A stretch of DNA of 5,540 nt. Origin: Elusimicrobiota bacterium (GTDB lineage: Bacteria > Elusimicrobiota > Elusimicrobia > 2-02-FULL-39-32). The stretch spans positions 1 through 5,540 of the forward strand of contig JAHFCA010000108.1 of assembly GCA_023249715.1 (NCBI GenBank). Direction: 5' to 3'. The translations under genes were made by a program, and so were the position numbers. The notes beneath the pieces are model-generated. The model was not told the origin of the DNA. It searched no databases and saw only the letters and a list, made by a program, of their open reading frames with translations. This document shows positions 1-5,517 of the stretch, piece by piece (position 1 is the stretch's first letter; every line of letters begins with the position of its first letter).

Positions 1-161
1 GTTCTATATTCCGTGAACTTATTTGAGAGATTAGGATCTCCCTGAACTGCTTGTCCCGTTACACTAACTTTGCCTTCGTTAACAACGCAAAATATTCTGG
101 AAGGAATCGCCGTGGCCAGGGTGAGTATGAAAGCTATTTTTATATGTCTACATTTTTTCAT
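1..161 (-). CDS. MtrB/PioB-like outer-membrane barrel protein, N-terminal part (cut by window edge)
   Basis: Partial gene of which only the first 53 codons lie in the window; the reading frame is open to base 1. The start is an ATG at 161, seven bases after a GGGGGG ribosome binding site that directly follows the TAA stop of the decaheme cytochrome. The N-terminus looks like a signal peptide: MKK, a basic stretch, then a hydrophobic run (residues 9-19), with cleavage probably near residue 25. The mature start contains the pattern VSVTGQAVQG followed by KFTEYR at 48-53. An acidic/glycine-rich strand followed by K-F-x-E-Y-R is how many MtrB/PioB-family barrel proteins begin. In that family a 26-28-strand barrel surrounds a decaheme cytochrome such as MtrA, PioA or DmsE, so the neighbour upstream strongly supports the call. 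The two cysteines seen (4 and 25) are both in the signal region. The call rests on 53 residues plus context. Confidence 0.7.
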   Translation of the reverse strand, partial: MKKCRHIKIAFILTLATAIPSRIFCVVNEGKVSVTGQAVQGDPNLSNKFTEYR

Positions 162-168
162 TTTTATT

Positions 169-174
169 CCCCCC
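169..174 (-). promoter_or_regulatory. Ribosome binding site of the MtrB/PioB-like gene
   Basis: A run of six G on the minus strand, AAGGGGGG if the last two bases of the preceding TAA stop are counted, lies seven bases before the ATG at 161. The site abuts the cytochrome stop codon, so ribosomes finishing the cytochrome are well placed to start the partner. It decides the start of the otherwise easily missed partial gene. Confidence 0.65.
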
Positions 175-1062
175 TTACCTAGTAAACCGAGCGCCGCCCG
201 GATGGTTTGAACCATGAATGGCCGAATGACACTCCGTACACGCTCTGCCTGAAACGTGAATACTGTCTGGCGTTAATCCCGTAGACGGATGGCGCGATTC
301 GATATGGCACTGTTGGCAAAGCCTGGGGCGCTTTATTTTTAAGAGTTTATCGTGCTGAGAACCGTGGGCGCTATGGCAATTTAGACAATTTTCTCGCACA
401 GGAGGATGTTCCCATAAAACGGGTCCCCGTTTCTCGGCGTGACAGGAATAACAATTCTCATTCACCGTATCCTGGTTGAGCAACCGAGTTCCAACGCTTC
501 CATGAGGATTATGACAACTCGTGCAAACCAATTTCCCTTCCCTTAAAGGCATGTGAGAAGAACGCATGCTTTGAGATTTTCTTAATTGATGGCATTGATA
601 ACAGGTTTCCATTTCCGATTCTTTCTTTAAAAGTTTATCGGCCATACTGTGGTGCATGCTATGACAATCTAAACAAGAAAGAGACCGAGATTGGTGTTGG
701 GACCCTTTCCAAAAAGCTTGTTGCCCTTTTTCATGGCATTGAAGACAAGTTTTAGAAGCCTCGCCCGCCGATAATTTTTTGGGGTTTTTAATAGTAGCAT
801 ACCCGGGATCCGCTTTATTCCCCGCGGCATTCGCATGCAAAGAGCCTGCTCCGTGACAGGTTTCGCAAGATTCCTCAAACGGGATATTCTTTATTAGAGG
901 AAAATTTTTTGAATGGGGATTCTTTTTGAAAGCCTCCCCTTGGTCGGAATGGCAAGCAATGCAAGTAGTAGCCCCTACTTTTTTGGCTTCTTCCCCCCAA
1001 CCGATTCCCGTAAATCCGAGTGCCGCAATCAAAAACAAAAATGAGGCCCGATTTACTTTCAT
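175..1062 (-). CDS. Periplasmic decaheme c-type cytochrome, DmsE/MtrA family
   Basis: A 295-residue secreted electron carrier. Ten CxxCH heme-binding motifs are visible, at residues 34-38, 66-70, 106-110, 130-134, 154-158, 180-184, 204-208, 226-230, 249-253 and 275-279, spread almost evenly over the mature chain. The C-terminus HGSNHPGG at 283-290 is typical of DmsE-type decahemes. An N-terminal signal peptide (basic MKVNR, hydrophobic 7-21, probable cleavage after WG at 22-23) sends it to the periplasm; there is no lipobox. In this family the cytochrome forms a heme wire plugged into an MtrB-type barrel, passing electrons between periplasmic carriers and an extracellular acceptor or donor. 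The start of such a barrel gene lies 13 bases downstream, so the pair is probably one operon. The ATG at 1062 has a strong Shine-Dalgarno. Only a weak minus-strand -10 candidate (TATCAT, 1100-1105) was seen, without a good -35. Direction of electron flow and substrate cannot be read from the sequence. Confidence 0.93.
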   Translation of the reverse strand: MKVNRASFLFLIAALGFTGIGWGEEAKKVGATTCIACHSDQGEAFKKNPHSKNFPLIKNIPFEESCETCHGAGSLHANAAGNKADPGYATIKNPKKLSAGEASKTCLQCHEKGQQAFWKGSQHQSRSLSCLDCHSMHHSMADKLLKKESEMETCYQCHQLRKSQSMRSSHMPLREGKLVCTSCHNPHGSVGTRLLNQDTVNENCYSCHAEKRGPVLWEHPPVRENCLNCHSAHGSQHDKLLKIKRPRLCQQCHIESRHPSTGLTPDSIHVSGRACTECHSAIHGSNHPGGARFTR

Positions 1063-1071
1063 ATCGATTTA

Positions 1072-1080
1072 CTCCTCCCT
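1072..1080 (-). promoter_or_regulatory. Shine-Dalgarno site of the decaheme cytochrome
   Basis: Minus-strand AGGGAGGAG, nine bases before the ATG at 1062, is an almost complete anti-16S match. It fixes the cytochrome start and shows that this genome uses classical ribosome binding sites for some genes, in contrast to rplM. Confidence 0.85.
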
Positions 1081-1326
1081 TTTTATAACACGCATAAAAA
1101 TGATAACTCTAACTAAAGCTGTGCAGCGAAGTTGCCAAAACAGAGAAACTAAATCAGCGGAAGTGGTCTAATAAATGACGCAAGTGTGTAAAAGAGAGGC
1201 TAAAATGAACCTATATTAGGAAGGTTACTAAAGTTGAGTCAAAAATGGGTCAAAATACGAGTAAATGTATCAAACTTTCTTACCAGGAATTCATTTATTG
1301 GTAACTTTATTGCCCAGAATAGTAAA

Positions 1327-1332
1327 GATAAT
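1327..1332 (+). promoter_or_regulatory. Candidate -10 element just upstream of the 593-residue protein
   Basis: GATAAT matches the TATAAT consensus at five of six positions and ends nine bases before the ATG at 1342, the same distance as the -10 element of rplM from its ATG. No good -35 lies at the normal spacing (the nearest, TTGGTA at 1298-1303, is 23 bases away). It is therefore only a candidate, suggestive of a second nearly leaderless transcript. Confidence 0.3.
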
Positions 1333-1341
1333 ATTTTAAAT

Positions 1342-3123
1342 ATGCAGACATCCTTATATCCCCACACGTTTCACATCCCCGTTATGGGCACCGGCTTTAC
1401 GATTGATACGCCTCTTAAAGTAGCCCGGTATGGAATTTCTTCAGTGATCTCTCTGGTGGATGATGTTCTCATAGATCAGATGAGAAAATATTATTGTCAA
1501 AAAGAAGGCGAACCGTACGAGGAGATAACGGACAGCGCAAAGGACGCCCGCGCCGCCCGCATTACACACTATCTCAACCTGGTCCATAAGTTAGTGAACC
1601 AGCAAGTTAAAAAACTACAGGCTTCTCCTTTTTCTCCGGGGAGTGAAATTACGCAATACTTTGATATGTTGCCTGACTCCTCTTTAAAGCGGGAGTATCT
1701 TTTTATGTTGAGCGCGACGAATCCCGCGGAAAAAATGAGACTTCAGGAAGCGTTAAGGCCTAAAGCGGTTCCCGGAAGCATCGATGTCAACATTATGACT
1801 AAATTAGATCGCAACGCTTATAATATAGGAGACGAAGCGGGCGATCCCCATTTTTCCGACGCCATGGCCGCTCTGCGGGGATTTGGCAACAGCACGTTGG
1901 AATCTTCCATTGTTTTTTCCGCCGGATTAAACCCGCGTCTCTACAGTTACGCCGCCGAATTAGCCGATTTTTTGCCTCAGAACGATTCTCCCCCCAAGAA
2001 AAAAATTATTTTAAAAGTAGGCGATTTTAGATCGGCGGAAATTCAGGGAAAATTTTTAGCCAAGCGTGGACTCTGGGTCAGCGAATACCGTATAGAATCG
2101 AGCCTGAACTGCGGCGGCCATGCTTTTAGCAACATGGGAAATTTACTGGGTCCCATCCTGCAAAAATTTAAGGAGAATAAACGGCAGCTCTTTGAAAAAA
2201 TTTATTCTCTCTACATCAAAGTATTGGCGGCGCGCGGCATTCAAAGCGGCTACGAAAACTCTTGTCTGCGCATTACCGTGCAGGGCGGAATAGGAACCCA
2301 GGAGGAAGACCGATTTTTACAAGATCATTTTGAAATGGATGGAACCGGTTGGGGAACTCCCTTTTTATTAGTGCCCGAAGCGACCAATGTGGACGATGTC
2401 CATTTAAAAAAGCTTTCAGAAGCGACTGAGAAAGAAGTCTATTTGAGTAACAGTTCCCCTTTAAATGTTCCCTTTTGGTGTTTACGCACTTCCGCCAGCG
2501 AGGAGGCGCGAAGGAACCGCATCCGGGCAGAGAAACCCGGCAGCGCCTGTCCCAAAGGTTATTTAGCCATGAATTCAGAATTTTCTAAAATTCCTCTTTG
2601 CACCGCCTCCTACGCTTATCAGAAACTAAAATTAAAAGAAATCCGAAACCAGAATCTTTCCCCGGAGATAAAAACAGCTTTAGAAGAGAATGTTCTCGAG
2701 AAAGCGTGCATCTGCCACGATTTAGCCGGAAGCACCACCCTTAAATATGGAATAGATCCCAAGGCAACCCCCACGATCTGCTGCGGGCCGAACATCATTA
2801 ACTTTTCCAAGATCGCTTCACTGCGGGAAATGATCGACCATATTTACGGCCGGACCAACCTGATGACAAACCCGCAGCGCAAGCACCTGTTTATTCAGGA
2901 GCTTTTAATCTATATGGATTATTTAATACAGGAAATCGAACGAGCCGCGCTTGGAGTTTATAATATATCGGCAGACTATTTAAGAACTTTCAAGCAGAAC
3001 ATGCTGGATGGAATTGAATACTATAAAATAGTATCCCAACATTTTTTAAAAGATGAAAAAGAAAAATTTCTTGCGGATTTATGGATCCTCCAGAAGCGGA
3101 TAGAAACCCTTTCTATCCCTTGA
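1342..3123 (+). CDS. Conserved protein of unknown function with a possible FMN-type TIM-barrel region
   Basis: About 593 residues, soluble, with no signal peptide or membrane segment. I do not know a function for this family. Numbering from the ATG at 1342, visible blocks are IPVMG at 12-16 followed by DTP (22-24), GDFR..EIQGKF (227-238), LNCGGHAF (256-262 region), QGGIGT (314-319), DGTGWGTPF (333-341), CICHDL (456-461) and ICCGPNI (479-485). A GGIGT loop followed by a DG.GWGTPF strand resembles the FMN-phosphate loop of nitronate monooxygenase-like barrels; this is inference. Cysteines 403, 420, 456, 458, 480 and 481 cluster in the last third and could bind a metal or iron-sulfur cluster, which is untested. 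The C-terminal 100 residues look helical. An in-frame TTG at 1234 would add 36 residues and has an AGGAAGG site nine bases before it. However, that stretch is only about 27% G+C by hand count and precedes the first family-like block, so I prefer 1342. It appears to be a single gene, divergent from the cytochrome. Confidence 0.82.
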   Translation: MQTSLYPHTFHIPVMGTGFTIDTPLKVARYGISSVISLVDDVLIDQMRKYYCQKEGEPYEEITDSAKDARAARITHYLNLVHKLVNQQVKKLQASPFSPGSEITQYFDMLPDSSLKREYLFMLSATNPAEKMRLQEALRPKAVPGSIDVNIMTKLDRNAYNIGDEAGDPHFSDAMAALRGFGNSTLESSIVFSAGLNPRLYSYAAELADFLPQNDSPPKKKIILKVGDFRSAEIQGKFLAKRGLWVSEYRIESSLNCGGHAFSNMGNLLGPILQKFKENKRQLFEKIYSLYIKVLAARGIQSGYENSCLRITVQGGIGTQEEDRFLQDHFEMDGTGWGTPFLLVPEATNVDDVHLKKLSEATEKEVYLSNSSPLNVPFWCLRTSASEEARRNRIRAEKPGSACPKGYLAMNSEFSKIPLCTASYAYQKLKLKEIRNQNLSPEIKTALEENVLEKACICHDLAGSTTLKYGIDPKATPTICCGPNIINFSKIASLREMIDHIYGRTNLMTNPQRKHLFIQELLIYMDYLIQEIERAALGVYNISADYLRTFKQNMLDGIEYYKIVSQHFLKDEKEKFLADLWILQKRIETLSIP

Positions 3124-3136
3124 GAAGATTCATTAC

Positions 3137-3174
3137 TTTAGGGACACATCGTTCTATTGACAATGCGCCCTAAA
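3137..3174. repeat. Inverted repeat TTTAGGG/CCCTAAA around the rplM -35 box
   Basis: TTTAGGG (3137-3143) and its exact reverse complement CCCTAAA (3168-3174) are separated by 24 bases that contain the TTGACA box. Seven perfect pairs with a long loop, followed by the T-rich AATTTTA, could act as a weak terminator for the gene ending at 3123, as an operator for the ribosomal promoter, or be chance. The right arm lies inside the -35/-10 spacer. Confidence 0.4.
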
Positions 3175-3186
3175 ATTTTATGTAAT
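3157..3186 (+). promoter_or_regulatory. Sigma-70-type promoter of the rplM-rpsI-clpS unit
   Basis: A perfect -35 TTGACA (3157-3162) is followed after 18 bases by TGTAAT (3181-3186), which matches the -10 consensus at five of six positions. Transcription should begin near 3193-3194, only two or three bases before the rplM ATG at 3196. No Shine-Dalgarno exists, and no alternative ATG, GTG or TTG lies in the first codons before the conserved L13 core, so the message is predicted to be leaderless or nearly so. Confidence 0.75.
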
Positions 3187-3195
3187 CTATAACTT

Positions 3196-3654
3196 ATGGT
3201 TACGGCAACACTATCGCAAGACACAACCTACGCAAAGCCAGGCGAGCTTAAGCGCGCCTGGTACTTGGTAGATGCAAAAAACCAAACCTTAGGGCGACTG
3301 TCTAGCACCCTTGCAACAATTCTGAGCGGAAAAATTAAAACCCTGTATACGCCTGGAGTCGATTGCGGCGATTTTGTTGTCATCACGAATGTCGATCAAA
3401 TACATCTTACCGGAAAGAAAATAGAACAAAAAATTCATTTCTATCATTCGGGCCATCCCGGCGGAGCTCATTTTGTGTCCTATAAAAAACTTTTAAAGGA
3501 AAACCCCGCAAGAATTTTACAACTCGCTGTTAAAAGAATGCTTCCAAAAAATAAATTGGCTTCAAGACAAATTCTTAGATTAAAAATTTACAAAGGGGAT
3601 TCCCACCCCCATATCGCGCAAAAACTACAACCCATTGATTTAAACCAACTATGA
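3196..3654 (+). CDS. rplM: 50S ribosomal protein L13
   Basis: An early-assembling protein of the large ribosomal subunit that binds 23S rRNA. The 152-residue product matches bacterial L13 throughout: KRAWYLVDA at 19-27, LGRL at 32-35, YTPGVDCGDFVVITN at 51-65, the HSGHPGG loop at 84-90, and AVKRMLPKNKL at 111-121. It is about ten residues longer than Escherichia coli L13, with a slightly longer N-terminus (eight or so residues before the usual start) and a short C-terminal tail. The ATG at 3196 is the only possible start before the core, which makes the lack of any ribosome binding site real rather than a mis-called start. The stop codon overlaps the rpsI start (ATGA), the standard rplM-rpsI pairing with probable translational coupling. 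A strong promoter lies directly upstream. Confidence 0.97.
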   Translation: MVTATLSQDTTYAKPGELKRAWYLVDAKNQTLGRLSSTLATILSGKIKTLYTPGVDCGDFVVITNVDQIHLTGKKIEQKIHFYHSGHPGGAHFVSYKKLLKENPARILQLAVKRMLPKNKLASRQILRLKIYKGDSHPHIAQKLQPIDLNQL

Positions 3655-4160
3655 AAACAGATATCCCGAATTTAGAAACAACAACCACTATAGAAGAGAA
3701 ACCTAAAGAAGAAACTCTTACAGTGACCCCGCAAGCGGCTCCTGTAAGCGCCCCCAAACGCTCGCATGGGTTTTTATGGGCTACGGGTCGCAGAAAAACC
3801 GCAGTGGCTCAGGTGCGGTTTGTTTTTAAGAAAAATAGCGGCAAAATTTCTATTAACCGCAAATCTGTCGCGGATTATTTTAAAGGGAATTCTTGGCAGG
3901 AAGCGGTTGCGGTGCAATCTCTTGAATTAGTAAAAACTAATAAAGACTTTGATGTTTTTGTAAAAGTATCCGGAGGCGGAATTACCGGGCAAGCGGAAGC
4001 CGTTCGCTACGGTATTGCCCGCGCCCTCATTCAATGGGACCCCAAACTAAAACCGCAACTCCGCAAAGCGGGCTATCTAACTCGCGATCCCCGCATGGTA
4101 GAACGCAAAAAACCGGGCCAACCTAAAGCCAGAAAAAGATTCCAATACTCTAAACGTTAA
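3651..4160 (+). CDS. rpsI: 30S ribosomal protein S9 with N-terminal extension
   Basis: A small-subunit protein of the ribosome head whose C-terminal tail reaches the P-site tRNA. The core shows TGRRKTAVAQVRF (45-57), GGGITGQAEAVRYGIARAL (108-126), LTRDPRMVERKKPG (143-156) and the invariant QYSKR end (165-169). At 169 residues it is longer than the roughly 130 of E. coli because about 36 extra residues, rich in Thr, Glu, Pro and Ala, precede the core. The ATG at 3651 overlaps the L13 stop by ATGA and no Shine-Dalgarno is seen, so initiation probably depends on ribosomes leaving rplM. A GTG at 3723 is an alternative start that would remove two thirds of the extension, but it has no better binding site. 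Such extensions occur in some bacterial lineages and in plastid S9. clpS follows closely. Confidence 0.97.
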   Translation: MKTDIPNLETTTTIEEKPKEETLTVTPQAAPVSAPKRSHGFLWATGRRKTAVAQVRFVFKKNSGKISINRKSVADYFKGNSWQEAVAVQSLELVKTNKDFDVFVKVSGGGITGQAEAVRYGIARALIQWDPKLKPQLRKAGYLTRDPRMVERKKPGQPKARKRFQYSKR

Positions 4161-4174
4161 TCGTTCTCTATGGC

Positions 4175-4179
4175 AGAGG
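4175..4179 (+). promoter_or_regulatory. Ribosome binding site deciding the clpS start
   Basis: AGAGG, eight bases before the ATG at 4188, favours that codon over the in-frame ATG at 4170, which has no purine-rich site before it. The choice removes six residues from the N-terminus. Confidence 0.55.
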
Positions 4180-4187
4180 CTGTCTTT

Positions 4188-4472
4188 ATGGCAACTGCAA
4201 CTATTCTCAAAAAATCTCAGGAACCAACCGACACATCCAACAAGGGTTTTCTTTGGAAAACCATTCTCTTTAACTGCAATTGTCATTCCTTCGACCAAGT
4301 AGAGCGGCAATTATTAAAGGCAATCCATTGTTCCCTCTCCCGTGCCAGAGAGATTTCAGGGCAAGTGCACAATACAGGAAGTTCGGTGGTTTATACAGGA
4401 CCGCGGGAACGGTGCGAAGCGGTCTCGATGGTGCTGGAAGATATCGGTTTAATCGTCAAAGTAAGTCAGTAG
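4188..4472 (+). CDS. clpS: ClpS-like adaptor of the Clp protease, divergent N-degron pocket
   Basis: A small protein (94 residues from 4188, 100 from 4170) with the ClpS pattern. Numbered from the ATG at 4188 there is a disordered N-terminal tail, then a beta strand WKTILFN (23-29), a helix FDQVERQLLKA (35-45), a second helix SRAREI (51-56), QVHNTGSSVVYTG (59-71) with the conserved histidine (61), and a final helix and strand. ClpS hands proteins with destabilising N-terminal residues to ClpA/ClpC for degradation. The family usually has Asn-Asp-Asp after the first strand (N34-D35-D36 in E. coli), binding the substrate amino group together with a histidine. Here the Asn and His are kept but the sequence is N-C-N-C-H, so both acidic residues are gone. 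Substrate choice may therefore differ. The gene lies 27 bases after rpsI and is probably in the rplM operon. Its last 7 bases overlap the end of the opposing Rieske gene. The family call rests on pattern and length, not a search. Confidence 0.75.
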   Translation: MATATILKKSQEPTDTSNKGFLWKTILFNCNCHSFDQVERQLLKAIHCSLSRAREISGQVHNTGSSVVYTGPRERCEAVSMVLEDIGLIVKVSQ

Positions 4473-4801
4473 GGACAGATCATAATTTTATTGCCAACCA
4501 CTTTGAGAGGGATTTTTTCAAGGGATTCTCCCACGCAAGGACCGTCCACGCACTCCCCGGTTTCTATCTGGAAGAGAGCGCCGTGATTTCTGCAGATGGA
4601 ATATTTTCCGTCGCTAGTGAGAAAATCTTCGCTTCCCCAGTCTAACGGAAGAGAAATGTGGGGACAGCGGTTCCAATAGGCAAAGAATCTGTTATTTTGG
4701 CGAATAACAAACCCTTCCTGGGTTTCTTCCCCATTCTTTAACTTTATTTTTCTGGAACTTCCTTCAGGAATATCTTTGGTATAGGCGACAAACTGCGGCA
4801 T
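4466..4801 (-). CDS. Small Rieske [2Fe-2S] ferredoxin-like protein
   Basis: A 111-residue protein consisting of one Rieske domain. Numbered from the ATG at 4801, cluster ligands are C46-x-H48 (CPH) and C70-x2-H73 (CRNH), with 21 residues between the boxes, followed by a GALF strand and GECVDGPC (82-89) near the C-terminus. It has no signal peptide or membrane anchor, so a cytoplasmic electron carrier of the dioxygenase-ferredoxin or NirD-like kind is likely. The disulfide cysteines of bc1-type Rieske proteins (CTHLGC/CPCHG) are missing, which suggests a lower-potential ferredoxin type. The ATG overlaps the TGA of the upstream membrane protein gene (TGATG), so the two are surely co-translated; an in-frame TTG at 4810 would add three residues. 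The partner enzyme is unknown, and the membrane protein is the obvious candidate. The stop lies inside the end of clpS on the other strand. Confidence 0.92.
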   Translation of the reverse strand: MPQFVAYTKDIPEGSSRKIKLKNGEETQEGFVIRQNNRFFAYWNRCPHISLPLDWGSEDFLTSDGKYSICRNHGALFQIETGECVDGPCVGESLEKIPLKVVGNKIMICPY

Positions 4802-5499
4802 CAATACCAACGCAGAAGGGGTAAATGGGTAGAAGCTCCCATAAAGAAAAGCATCGGAATAGACAAAAAGGCGTTGGTTCTAGAGGCAAGAAATGCCCTC
4901 CTTGCCAGCTTTGCTTTATCCACGCTCGCATCCACAGGAACTAACCCTAAAATTCTTTTTTGCGCGGGCCAAATAATTCCCCACACGTTCAGTAACATAA
5001 ACACTCCCATCCCTCCCCCAATTCCTATGGAATAAGAAGGGTTCGACATAACTCCTTGGGCGCGGAAGGCGCTATAGATGGCGGCAATCATGATAAGAAC
5101 GAGAACTGAAACAACGCCGGCCAATACTTTTCCGTTGTTTAAAGCGCCTTCTGGGCGGATAACATAAAACATAATGGCATATCTCACGCCGACAATAAGC
5201 AGCCATGTGAAAAACGGGCCCCAGGCGCCTGTTTCTGTTTCTCCATGGAGGATGCTGATATAGTAGATCAAACCAGAAAGCACGGTAATGACCGCTCCCC
5301 AACGAAAAACCCAGAGGGTGGGAGGCATGAGCTTAGGATTCACCTTCCCCTTTACATCCGCTTCTAAACTTTTCTGAAAATTGACGTTAACCAAATTCAG
5401 CCAATAGAGGAACCCAATCCAGGTGATTCCGGAGAGAAAATGAATCCAGCGCAATAAAAACTCGAAAACTACTTTAGGCGTGAGTATAGAAAAATCCAT
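4801..5499 (-). CDS. Membrane protein related to the membrane domain of urate hydroxylase PuuD
   Basis: 232 residues with about six membrane segments (near 13-35, 63-84, 95-115, 124-145, 158-177 and 208-229). Motifs visible are RWIHFLSGITWIG (17-29) with His20, YWLNLVNV (32-39), NVWGIIWPAQKRI (171-183) and SRTNAFLSIPMLFFMG (206-221), ending with His225. These are the conserved blocks I associate with the Urate_ox_N membrane family (PuuD-like); membrane histidines such as His20, His85 and His225 could ligate heme. Full-length PuuD carries a C-terminal cytochrome c domain, but there is no CxxCH here, so urate oxidation should not be assumed. The ATG at 5499 has AAGGGGG (5511-5517) 11 bases upstream. 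Its stop overlaps the start of the Rieske gene, which suggests the Rieske protein supplies or accepts electrons in place of the missing cytochrome domain; that is inference. Confidence 0.65.
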   Translation of the reverse strand: MDFSILTPKVVFEFLLRWIHFLSGITWIGFLYWLNLVNVNFQKSLEADVKGKVNPKLMPPTLWVFRWGAVITVLSGLIYYISILHGETETGAWGPFFTWLLIVGVRYAIMFYVIRPEGALNNGKVLAGVVSVLVLIMIAAIYSAFRAQGVMSNPSYSIGIGGGMGVFMLLNVWGIIWPAQKRILGLVPVDASVDKAKLARRAFLASRTNAFLSIPMLFFMGASTHLPLLRWY

Positions 5500-5510
5500 A
5501 ATGGCAAATG

Positions 5511-5517
5511 CCCCCTT
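5511..5517 (-). promoter_or_regulatory. Ribosome binding site of the PuuD-like membrane protein
   Basis: Minus-strand AAGGGGG lies 11 bases before the ATG at 5499, slightly long spacing but the only purine-rich block there. An AT-rich stretch containing TATTAT just upstream (about 5521-5527) could belong to a promoter, but any -35 box falls at or beyond the window edge. Confidence 0.5.

Noticed and set aside
926..1171. Open frame of 81 codons on the plus strand over the start of the cytochrome gene
   Set aside because: It lies antisense to the signal peptide and first heme motif, has no ribosome binding site, and encodes nothing recognisable.
1063..1233. Divergent promoter pair between the cytochrome and the rightward gene
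   Set aside because: Single boxes are present (TTGGCA at 1133-1138 and TATCAT at 1100-1105, both minus strand), but their spacing is too long for one promoter, so no promoter is annotated. No FNR- or Fur-like palindrome was seen either.
4441..4530. Possible bidirectional terminator between clpS and the Rieske gene
   Set aside because: The genes overlap and no GC-rich stem with a U-run was found near either stop.
4280..4645. Open frame of 121 codons on the plus strand spanning clpS and the Rieske gene
   Set aside because: It is a shifted frame over two genes with clear family motifs and has no binding site or recognisable domain.
5072..5302. Open frame of 76 codons inside the PuuD-like gene, same strand
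   Set aside because: It is a shadow frame of the membrane protein, whose motifs run uninterrupted through the region.
4801..5499. Calling the membrane protein a true urate hydroxylase
   Set aside because: The cytochrome c domain of PuuD is absent and no purine-degradation gene is nearby, so only the membrane-domain family is supported.
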